Shown here one piece after another: positions 12,289 through 21,101 of a DNA stretch of 64,000 nucleotides. Location: the NCBI GenBank assembly GCA_963995505.1, contig OZ023183.1, forward strand, positions 20,332,671 to 20,396,670. The letters run 5' to 3'. Below the pieces are notes generated by a model, which was not told where the DNA came from, did not search any database, and was given only the letters and a program-made list of their open reading frames with translations. This stretch comes from Hypericum androsaemum (Eukaryota > Streptophyta > Magnoliopsida > Malpighiales > Hypericaceae). Every line of letters starts with the position of its first letter. Position 1 is the first letter of the stretch. Made by a program: the position numbers and the translations under genes.

Positions 12289-12711
12289 ATGTCGATGGGA
12301 AAATGCAGTAAGATCAGGCACATAGTACGGCTCCGGCAGATGCTGCGGCGGTGGAGAAACAAAGCGCGGATGTCGTCGTCGGGGCGGGTACCGGTGGACG
12401 TTCCGGCGGGACACGTGGCGGTATGCGTGGGTCCCAGCTACCGGCGGTTCGTGATCCGGGCGACCCACCTGAATCACCCGGTGATCAAGAAGTTGCTGGT
12501 GGAGGCGGAGGAGGAGCACGGCATCTCTAACTTCCCGGGCCCACTCTCCATCCCCACCTGCGACGAGTGCTTCTTCGAGGAGGCCATCCGGTTCATCTCC
12601 GGCCACCCGGCTTGTGGGGCCAGTCGGACCAACAACTGCCACGTCAGCTTGTGGGCCGAGTCCCGGCCCCTCCTTCACGCCCTCGCCGATAGCAAATCCA
12701 CCCTTTGGTAG
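12289..12711 (+). CDS. SAUR: SAUR family auxin-responsive protein
   Basis: A 140-residue intronless protein, the usual architecture and near-usual length for SAUR (small auxin up RNA) proteins. A basic N-terminus (residues 1-30, many Arg/Lys) precedes the SAUR core at about residues 34-105. In the core one can read VPAGHVAVCVG, RRFVIRATHLNHPVIKKLL, the acidic EAEEEHG stretch and IPTCDECFFEEAIRFI. A divergent 35-residue tail follows. SAURs are known to act in auxin- and brassinosteroid-linked cell expansion, several by inhibiting PP2C.D phosphatases and so activating plasma-membrane H+-ATPases; I infer this here from family only. The coding sequence is much richer in G+C than its surroundings, as is common for intronless plant genes. 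It stands alone, without the tandem SAUR neighbours often seen. The subclade was not resolved. Confidence 0.93.
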   Translation: MSMGKCSKIRHIVRLRQMLRRWRNKARMSSSGRVPVDVPAGHVAVCVGPSYRRFVIRATHLNHPVIKKLLVEAEEEHGISNFPGPLSIPTCDECFFEEAIRFISGHPACGASRTNNCHVSLWAESRPLLHALADSKSTLW

Positions 12712-12869
12712 CGGGGTCCACCACCTCATCAAAATCACCTAAGATCCGGACACCTCACACTCCCCGGGTCGAGGAGATTACGGAACTACCACTTTTAATG
12801 GGTTTTGTTCAGTATATTTTTTAGCTCCGGAGTAAAAAGGTAAATTACGAGGGGGGCGGCTCCGGCCGG

Positions 12870-13040
12870 TGAGCGCTTACAAGGAGATGGCGAGATGGGG
12901 CGACAAGTGAGTCGACCACCGAGTCGTCCCGAGTTCGAACCGGAGCGGGGGGCAATTCGTGGAAACAATTTAAAATTTCCACGCTGACAGAGACCACGTG
13001 AAGTGGAAGCAGAGCTATAAAAAAGAGAAATCTCTGTTCT
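12870..13040 (+). repeat. Possible tRNA-derived SINE fragment
   Basis: A near-consensus polymerase III A box (tggcgagatgg, 12888) lies about 45 bp ahead of a perfect B box (gttcgaacc, 12933), the spacing of SINE heads. A T-rich tract follows near 13040. No flanking duplication was identified. It could equally be chance in the SAUR 3' flank. Confidence 0.3.
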
Positions 13041-14320
13041 TTTGATTTTTTTTGTCCTTTTTCTTATTTCCGTATATCTTGGTAAATCATTGATTATTTT
13101 TTATTGGCAATTGTAGAGGAATTATTATGGGTATGTAACAATTGTTAGCTTGTACAATATTTGAAATGTGGTAAAAACTGCTAGCTGCTGCAAGTGCCTA
13201 TTATTATTAATGGAGTAATTTATTCCTCACTTCACCCAAAAAAAAAGTAATTTATTCCTCAGAGTATGGTTTATGTGATGATCAGGCTGGCCGTTGGTGG
13301 TGTGTGTGGTTGTTTTTTTTTTACGGTCTGGTGTATGTGGTTGTTGGGAGCTATAATTGAGCATCAACCCATGTGAAGGAAAAAAATGTCCCATGATGAG
13401 CTCGTCTTTCCAATACTTTCCCCCTAGTTTATAGGCTCAATTTATTTAATTAGTACTGATTTGGTTGATAAAAAACTTGAATTTTTTAAAGAAAATTTTA
13501 GGTTCAAAATTTACAAATAAAAATATACAATTTGAAAGAACTATTTTTTACATAATAAATTGACAATATTGTTTAACAATAAAAATTTAATTGGTATTCT
13601 CGTAACTCGCTGACAAACTTCGTACGTTTATAGTGTCTGTTTAGTGGAGCAAATAGGATGTCGTAGAGAGAAAGTCAAGGGGGGTCATGAATTCGGACAG
13701 TGGTTAAAGTGTTGACTCGTCGAGTTTAGGACAAACTACGTGGCTGTCAACAAGCGACTAATTTTAATCCTTTTTTTCGAGCTAAAACAAGCGACTAAAT
13801 TTAATCTTATTCGAAGCAGTAATAAGGTGTGTGAAGAATCTGGCCTCTCGTCTCGTCTAGCGTCCGGATCATCTCTGAGGCTATATTAAAGCTTCAATAA
13901 CCTCTCCAAAAAAAAAGCTATAATTATTTTGGTTTATATAGTTTGATATCTGATCTATTACGTTGACTAATCAAAATTCGAGTCGAAAAATAATTTTAAA
14001 ACATGATAAATTCTCCTAATAAATATTTCGTTCGAAAACCAATTACCTTAGAACAAATGTCATATTGACCTTCGGTCCCCCGGAACCAGAGACCATTGTT
14101 TTATCTACGGGCCAATGAGCTGCTCCAGTGGTTTCGGCTCTTGTTCCAAGCAAAACCCGTATGGCGCCCCTTATTTATTTTCTTAAAGAAAATCAAAAGT
14201 GAAGTGACAGGTTTCGGTCGATTAAAGAGCCCACCACTTGTAAGCGGGCCAGGACCGCCGTACAATATAATTTTATTGGACCGTTCACCTTTTCAAACAA
14301 TTTTTTTACAAGTCCAACAA
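13041..14320. other. Intergenic, no supported feature
   Basis: AT-rich DNA between the SAUR gene and the EF-hand Pack-MULE. Only short unconvincing frames are present. Confidence 0.5.
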
Positions 14321-14329
14321 TATAATAAA

Positions 14330-14699
14330 GAGATAATTACTCTCAGGACCCCAGGGTATAGTAAAATAGACACTGAGGACCCTGTAGTTTTCCTACTAAT
14401 TACGGAGTCCCTGTAATTTGGTTATTATTATACACTCGGGTCCCTGTAGCCGGAATCGTCTATTTTTCTGGCAAACTCCCCACCTGAAATGTCTAAAATG
14501 CCCCGAGACATCTTTCTCCTTCTCTCTCACATCTTCCTCCTTCGTCCCCTCCTCTCTCTCCCCTCATCTTCAAACCTTCTTCGTCTTCAACCTCCCTCCC
14601 CTCATCTACCCATTAATCTACCCGAATTAGTCAATCACAACTCACAGCAACCCTAAATATCAAAATCATCAAGGACAAAGATCCAAACTTTAATCAAAG
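14330..14699 (+). repeat. Left TIR of MULE-2
   Basis: It pairs with 15247-15614 in inverted orientation through a long common stretch ending near atccaaactttaatcaa. It contains a pyrimidine-rich tract (14500-14610). Confidence 0.85.
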
Positions 14700-14776
14700 C
14701 AAAAATTCAGACAACGGCACCACAACACAACACAAAGCAGAAACAACGTACAAATTACAAAACACTGGAAAACTAA

Positions 14777-15217
14777 TTAATTATGGGCCTGTCGGAGCTT
14801 GGCCTCCTCGAGATCGGCCGCCCGCTGGAGAAAGCCCCGGCCGCCATCAGCGTCGTCCTCGAGGGCCATCTGGATGGGGCTGGACCCGAGCCCATCGGCG
14901 ATAGCCAGAAGGATCTTTCTCATCTCGTCCTTGAACTTGGGGAGGTCGACGGTGCCACTGCGGTCGAGGTCGAACTTGTCGAAGATGGAGTCGTAGAGCT
15001 GGCGGAGCTGGTCGGCCTCGGTGGCGGGGGCGTCGATGCCGAAGTGGGTCTCGATGAGGCGCATGGTCTCGAAGGCCCGCCGGAGCTCGGACCGGGAGAG
15101 GACGCCGTCGCCGTTGAGGTCCAGCTTGGCGAAGGTCTCCTCCGCGCAGTTGCTGTACTGGGCCTCGTCCTCCACCAGGGCCCGCACTGTTGACCCGTCT
15201 ATTATCACCACTCCCAT
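14777..15217 (-). CDS. EF-hand calcium-binding protein inside a Pack-MULE
   Basis: A 146-residue frame from ATG at 15217; an extension to 15229 would need a GTG start. Two EF-hands are visible. Hand 1, at about residues 33-44, has DLNGDGVLSRSE with ligands D1, N3, D5, S9 and E12, and looks functional. Hand 2, at about 84-95, has DLDRSGTVDLPK with D1, D3, S5, D9 but lysine in place of the bidentate glutamate at position 12, so calcium binding is doubtful. The start MGVVIIDGSTV and the IADGLGSSPIQM segment match a small plant EF-hand family of about this length, so it looks full length rather than a fragment. There is no intron and the frame is G+C-rich. The right TIR would serve as promoter and 5' leader. 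The function is inferred to be calcium sensing; target unknown. Confidence 0.85.
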   Translation of the reverse strand: MGVVIIDGSTVRALVEDEAQYSNCAEETFAKLDLNGDGVLSRSELRRAFETMRLIETHFGIDAPATEADQLRQLYDSIFDKFDLDRSGTVDLPKFKDEMRKILLAIADGLGSSPIQMALEDDADGGRGFLQRAADLEEAKLRQAHN

Positions 15218-15246
15218 CTTCTTCCGCACCGATCGCTGTTTGGGTT

Positions 15247-15614
15247 TGATTAAAGTTTGGATCTTTGTCCTTGATGATTTTGATATTTAGGATTGCTGTG
15301 AGTTTGTGATTGACTAATTCGGGTAGATTAAGGGGTAGATGAGGGGAGGGAGGTTGAAGACGAAGAAAGTTTGAAGATGAGGGGAGAGAGAGGAGGGGAC
15401 GAAGGAGGTAGATGTGAGAGAGAAGGAGGAAGATGCCTAGGGGCATTTTAGACATTTCAGGTGGGGAGTTTGCCGGAAAAATAGACGATTCCGGCTACAG
15501 GGACCCGAGTGTATAATAATAACCAAATTACAGGAGCTCAGTAATTAGTAGGAAAACTACAGGATCCTCAGAGTCTATTTTACTATACCCTGGGGTCCTG
15601 AGAGTAATTATCTC
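15247..15614 (-). repeat. Right TIR of MULE-2, putative promoter and leader of the EF-hand gene
   Basis: Inverted copy of 14330-14699. It lies directly upstream of the EF-hand start codon, so any transcript must begin in or pass through it. On the sense strand it holds a CT-rich tract of the kind common in plant 5' leaders. Confidence 0.8.
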
Positions 15615-15623
15615 TATAATAAA

Positions 15624-16901
15624 CCCCATAATTTACATCCTAGAACACTTTTCAACGATTTACCTATATTAAAAATTAATTGTACAATTGCCGAAAAAAA
15701 CCATCGTAAAATTACTGACATTTGACATTCCTGACCTTCCAACACAACCCAGGTGTTAAAATTTGGAGGTCTTTGTCTACAGGTTAAAAATCTCGAAGCA
15801 AATGGATGTCTTAATCAACGAACACCTCTCGTTCCAGTCTTGGCCTTTAACGAAGTCTGATTTCTTTGAAAGACTCAGGAAAGGAGCCTTGACAAAGCAT
15901 GTTCGAAGCACGAGAACCAGTGAAAGAGGAGGACGGCAAGTGATGTGTCAGTTCCTTTCAACCGGAAAGGACATTAGACTATAAGGTCAAACTGTTTTCT
16001 TGCTTTTTTTTCTCTGATTTTGTTTATAAAAGTAACTTTTACACAAATAATTAGATTAGGGTTAAAATCCAGACTTTTGTCAAATCCTCCAACATTTTTG
16101 TCCGAACGCTTTGGCTGCTTTTATTCTCTGATGTACACTGCATTATCATCGAACCAATGTAGCAAACATGCCACTTTCACGTACAGTAAGTATGAACGAG
16201 AAAACGAAAAGACCAGTAACGTGCTTGCCATGTTCAAGCAATTACGTGCTTTTCGTGTTGATCGCCGTACTGCACCAAAAAAAAGCTCGGTTCTAAAGTA
16301 CACATGTACAAATATCAATAAGTAAAAAATTCCTTCAAATGTAGTACTTCCTTCGCGGACTGTCTGATTCGGTTCATGAATCGTCGTCACTACCGCAGTC
16401 CATCTTGGCTTTCAGCACATGAATAATGATCATTTAGATGGCAAGAAGCATTTCCGTGACAATATTTTCATCTCCTTCACTTTAAGTATAAGACAGGTAG
16501 CAACCTGTGGATGAATCGATGGCTCTCTTTCGGATTTGTGGGCATGAATTGTCGGAGATATTCACCAATATATCAAATCATACCTGCCAGGACAATTTAG
16601 CAAGTGTTTCAGGTTATTGTTGCATGTTTGCTGTAATAACTAGATTTAGGAGTTGGCTCCCAGAGATATCAAACTAAAGATAGCAGTTCGCTCTATCCGA
16701 ACAAAACCAGAATCATGGAGATGATTATTGCGGGTCAAGTCAATCGAATACAATTTCAGGAAACGGGAATCAAGTTTCACCTTCATTTGGCAGTCTCGGC
16801 AACGCATGTAGCTTCCTCAGATATGTAAACCACACAGTCTGAAGCTCCCAATCAGTCAGTTATGTGATGGATATGATGTGGATCTGTTGACTCTGGAGGA
16901 C
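15624..16901. other. 3' flank of the aldolase-like gene
   Basis: No independent gene is supported. Minus-strand frames of 60-90 residues at 16121-16390 could belong to the aldolase 3' untranslated region, but they show no domain. Where the aldolase transcript ends cannot be decided from the sequence. Confidence 0.45.
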
Positions 16902-19483
16902 TCAACTAGCAGTGCCATCCCTCTTCCTGCACACCAAAATTGTAGTTGAGTAACAAAATCTATGTGAGATGTCAACATACTTAACGACTTTCTTCCAGTT
17001 GCTCAATCTGCATGAAGGGCACAAACATGGCAAAATGAAAAGCCATTATATCGATGAAACTCAAAGCAACCATGGAAAAAAGCAAGCCCTTTTATCTTGA
17101 CTGATTTCCGCTGCAGAAGCTTGGTTAACAATGGACGCGCAGAAGATTTATTCTTGCAACGCATGCAAAACTGAGAATTTGGAGAAGCGACTAGGAGATT
17201 TAGAGAACATGAAAATATTCTGGCATAACCTTTGAGGGAAATTTGTCAGAGATCGATAGCTAATATTTTTCATGTAAAAGAATTAAAACAAATACAACAG
17301 CGAACCAAATATGAAGCCTAAACAACCTAAGAAATATGATTGACGTAGAACTAAGCAATCTCCCATACCATTGAACAGCTTCTTTACCCTTGAGAGAAGC
17401 AACGCAAGCAAGCTCATATACTGCATCACAATCTCTGTGCACCATTGCTGCCTTGGGAAATATTGCGTCAGATAGGACGACGGATGATGCTCCACAAGAT
17501 AAATAATCTCCAATCGATTCTGTTTTCACAGAATGAAAAGGGATCGTGCATCACACATCTATGAAGCTCACCACACTAAACACAACTTACAAAGAGTAGA
17601 AAATGAACAACATAAGCTAATATAAACTTTTGACTATCAAATTAGAACTATGCCGAAAAATCAAGTCACGAACCTATTGTTATGCCTTGAGAAGCAACCA
17701 TGGCTATATGAGAAAACGGCTTCTTGAGTGCAGAAATGTACTTCACACCACCTAACACAGAAACAGGATAAACCTAGCAACAAGAATGATGAGATGTAAA
17801 TCCATAAATCCTTCCTATCAATCCAACGGGTGGTAGTCCCGTCCATCTATATAAACAGAAGCGTAAGGCAACATTCAGATTGGACTGACCTTGACAATGT
17901 TGGCACCAGCGTCACACGCAGACAGAATCTGCAACGCAAGGAGTAAAAAAGATAGATAGCCATACAACATAAATGAGATGGCCAACTTGCTAAAATTTCC
18001 AACTTCGAGAAAAACAACACAAAGGCTAGTACCGCGGGAGTTTTAAGATGGTCAATATGCCCAAGGAAGAATACATACAAGGAATGTGTCCAGAAAAGTC
18101 AAAATTCTTACTTCCGTAGGTGTCATAACACCTGGAATATACAGAATTTCACCATTTCCGATATCATCCATAATATCCTGATCATAAGCACCGAGAGAAA
18201 GAGTATGAGAAAGGGGGCTGCTGAACACACAGTAGCTTAATTTGATTACAGACTCGATTGGGTTAGAATTCATACCTTTACTGTAGCTGGACTCATAAGA
18301 AACTTAGCTCCAATACCAATTGCTTTTCTGGCATCCTTGACATTCAAAACAGTACCGACCTGTAATGCCCAACATCAATCATAGTTTCAGAAAGCAACTC
18401 CGATTAGCCCGATTCCTCAATCATACAGTAGAAAGCAGCTAATGACTATCGATAAGGTTATGCTTTATGTCGGTTGCTTCCGCTTCATAAGAACCATAGC
18501 AGATGCAAAATTCAGCCATTGCTGATGAAAGCACTAGCAAAAAGTTCTATTGCCGGTTACATCAGCTGTGTGTGTGTGAATCGATCATTACGATGTTAGC
18601 AGGTCGAGTCCGCAACTGCACTATAGCTTGTCAGTAAGTTGATAAAGAGATACAAGAAGACGAATGATGAAGCAATACCCCCAAGGCCAAATTAGGATGG
18701 TCCAATACCAGTTGACCCAAAACCTGAGAGAAGAAATGATGTTACTCGGAACGCTCAACATAACTGCCGAAAAGCATCAGAAAGAACGGGAAATGGTGCG
18801 TCAAAACAACCTCAAACACACCTGGGGTTGACATTGTTATCTCCAACTGCAAATTAAATGGCAAAAACAAAAACAAAACAAAAAACTTAAGATAACAAGA
18901 AAGGGAGTTAACAAAAACAAATTACTATGCAACTAGCCTAACAGCAGTAGAGCCGCGCATCAGGCAGGTCCACAAAAACGTAATTAATTTTTACACCAAT
19001 AGTTACACTTGACACGGATGGAATCCGTCAATTCATGCTATGTCTTGTGTCATTAGGCCGAATGCCGTATATTGGTGCCATGATATAAAAAATCATCGGC
19101 TACCCTATGACCAACAGCCTCAGAACAGTGAGATGGGCCCAATTGGGAGAGAAGCGTAACGAACTTACAGCTGAGATACCCCCTCTAATGGCAGCCGACG
19201 CGGCCTCGTATGCCACCTCAGCACTGAACCAACAGAAGTTTCTCAACATTTAAACACAGAGCAAACACCAACCAAGACAATGAAGAGGGTATAGTTAGCT
19301 TATAATATAGTATAACCTGGGAGCACGAAGGCAAGCGATGACGCCGGAATTCTGAATCACCGACAACGGAGAGGAAGAGGAAGAAGTTGAAGAGCAAGAA
19401 ACCCTAGTCTTTGGTCGGGACAACGGTCGTAGTGTTCTTACTCTTAGACCAAGACCAAGTGCCATCAAACACTCCGTTTCCAT
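16902..19483 (-). CDS. KDPG/KHG aldolase-like protein (class I, Eda family), plastid-type
   Basis: Ten exons join in frame with GT-AG borders into 255 residues: 19317-19483, 19169-19223, 18811-18846, 18679-18723, 18276-18359, 18112-18177, 17890-17928, 17674-17773, 17369-17519, 16902-16926. A Ser/Arg-rich N-terminus without acids (about residues 1-40) looks like a plastid transit peptide. The Eda-type barrel follows: SGVIACLRA, LEITMSTPG (catalytic-type Glu76), GVGTVLN, IPGVMTPTE, and NIVKVYPV with the putative Schiff-base Lys164, then LGGVKYISALKKPFSHI. Bacterial Eda cleaves 2-keto-3-deoxy-6-phosphogluconate into pyruvate and glyceraldehyde-3-phosphate. Two substrate positions differ from E. 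coli Eda as I remember it: Arg49 corresponds to Ser here, and the PTGGI phosphate loop reads ASQGI. The true substrate may therefore differ. The last exon (25 bp) is the least certain. Confidence 0.85.
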
Positions 19484-19486
19484 GTC

Positions 19487-19489
<3 letters not shown>

Positions 19490-19523
<34 letters not shown>
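19490..19523. repeat. (CT/GA)n microsatellite in the aldolase 5' leader
   Basis: A run of ct dinucleotides, GA on the sense strand, directly upstream of the aldolase ATG. GA tracts in leaders and promoters are common plant elements bound by BBR/BPC proteins; a role here is only possible. Confidence 0.75.
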
Positions 19524-19527
<4 letters not shown>

Positions 19528-20055
19528 GGGAGATGGAACAGAACGTTTGTGTTTCCCCCCCGCAAAGGTGATAAGATTTCTGGGCTTGTACGAAGCCCAA
19601 CAATTTTGCTGAAAGCCCAAAATCATTTATAAGTAATGACAACTTAGATAGACTCGTTTGGGCTTTTACGGAAGCCTAATAAGATTGTTATCAATCCCAA
19701 TCATATAGGACTGTCACGTTGCTGGTTGTTGGAGGATCTAATGTCGCAATTAATCAAGGGGTTGCTGAAAATAAAGAGTTGCTGTTAATGGTTTGGTTCA
19801 GCAATCTGCTCCTACCTCCCGGTGGGGACTTTAAGCTGGCTTTGGGGTTTTTAATTTTGGTATATATCACCTTCTACCGTGACTTAATAGGTGGGTAGAC
19901 TAATCCAGATTGAGTCTGGTAAATTTTTGAAATGTGGTTAACCTATTAATATTATTTAGAGATAATTACTGAAAAGAACCCAGAGTATAGTCAAATAGGC
20001 TCTGAGTACTTTGTAGTTTCTCTGCTAATTGCTAAGCCAATGTAGTTTGGTTATT

Positions 20056-20349
20056 ATTATATTTTTGTATTCCTGGCTCAAGTAAATGACTCAAATACCC
20101 TTGCAAAAAAAATTTAAAAAAATAAATTACTTTGGCTGACCACTTCGACACCATCTCCTCCTCCCGTACAACCACGACCACTTCCTCACTCCCCAGAACC
20201 TGACTTCCGCTGCCGCCGACCCTCTTATCTTTCTCAACGCTCAACAGTCTCGCCATAAGGAACTTCCACTCGTTGACCGATGGCTGGACCACCACCAACC
20301 GCTCGAGAAGCTTCAACGCCTCCTCGTCCTCCCTACTCTCTCTTCGCAA
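20056..20349 (-). pseudogene. Captured host fragment in MULE-3, possibly TPR-like
   Basis: The minus frame from ATG 20349 reads ALKLLERLVVVQPSVNEWKF then LMARLLS, which recalls a helix pair of a tetratricopeptide-like protein. It then runs into low-complexity Val/Glu-rich sequence and the TIR. A second minus frame at 20527-20733 is Pro/Ser/Thr/Ala-rich, like a plastid transit region, and may be another exon of the same source gene. The pieces are not joined by an obvious intact frame. The family assignment is weak. Confidence 0.4.
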
Positions 20350-20380
20350 ACTTGTTGCACAGAATCTCTCGATTTCCCTA

Positions 20381-20396
20381 ACCCCCCCCCCCCCCC
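20381..20396. repeat. Homopolymer C tract
   Basis: A run of about 14 cytosines inside MULE-3. It is a likely hot spot for sequencing and replication slippage. Confidence 0.7.
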
Positions 20397-21101
20397 TTCT
20401 GCTTCCCTGTCGATCTGATCCTCGCCCCCTCCATAAAAAACCCTAAGCCTCTCCCTCGATTTCCCCGATTAGGGTTACGTGTTTGATCTAGGGTTCCTCC
20501 AATCGGACCGCGGGTGTTTGATGTTTTCAGCAGTACCCAGGGGGAACCGGCGGATCTATTTGGCAGCGATTAACGGCGGCGGGAGGAGCGAAAGAAGAAG
20601 AGGTGGTTGCGGCGGTGGGGGAGATGGAAGTTGCTATTGTTGTTGCCGGTGGTGGCGGCGACGGTGATGAGAACGTCTGATGATTGTTTGTCGTTTCACT
20701 TTTTCCCTTAGGTTCTTGGCTTTTGATCTCCATTGTTTATTTTCCCGTCGTCCTGTTTGTTTTACCATATCCCGTGATTAGATGAAGCCCTCTGTATATA
20801 GGATTCTTGCGATTGTTGATTTTTAGATGAAGCTAAAGGCGGTGACTTTATGGGGAGAAAGGAAGTGGTCGAAAAAAATGGCCGGAGAAGATAACCGGCG
20901 ATTTTAGTTGACTAGAGCAAGGGCATATCATTCATTTTAAATATAAAATAAAAAAAATTGATTAATGATATCAACTAGGGACCCGAAAGTATAATAATAA
21001 CCAAACTACAGAGACTCAATAATTAGTAAGGAAACTACATGATCATCAGAATCTATTTGACTATACTCCTGAGTCCTCTCAGTAATTATCTCTATTATTT
21101 A

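Larger units (their letters stand above)
14330..15614 (-). mobile_element. Pack-MULE carrying a complete EF-hand gene (MULE-2)
   Basis: The ends are gagataattactctcagg and its inverted copy. TIRs of about 370 bp are nearly identical. The insertion is flanked by the perfect 9-bp duplication tataataaa (14321-14329 and 15615-15623). The only unique interior is about 550 bp and holds an intact EF-hand reading frame plus a short 3' flank. No transposase is present. By the usual definition (MULE termini around host gene sequence) this is a Pack-MULE. The high TIR similarity argues for a fairly recent insertion, but I have not computed an identity value. Confidence 0.9.
19959..21092. mobile_element. 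Non-autonomous MULE with perfect 9-bp TSD (MULE-3), same family as MULE-2
   Basis: It begins gagataattactgaaaag and ends with the inverted gagataattactgagagg. The TIRs run about 140-155 bp and share ggttattattat and gtagttt words with the EF-hand Pack-MULE. It is flanked by the perfect duplication tattattta (19950-19958 and 21093-21101). The TIRs are more diverged than those of MULE-2, suggesting an older insertion. It lies about 0.48 kb upstream of the aldolase ATG, within that gene's likely promoter region. Confidence 0.85.

Noticed and set aside
12238..12738. A 166-residue minus-strand frame over the SAUR gene
   Set aside because: Shadow of the SAUR coding sequence; the plus strand has the recognisable domain.
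14783..15193. A 136-residue plus-strand frame opposite the EF-hand gene
   Set aside because: Mirror of the G+C-rich EF-hand codons; Gly/Leu/Val-rich without domains.
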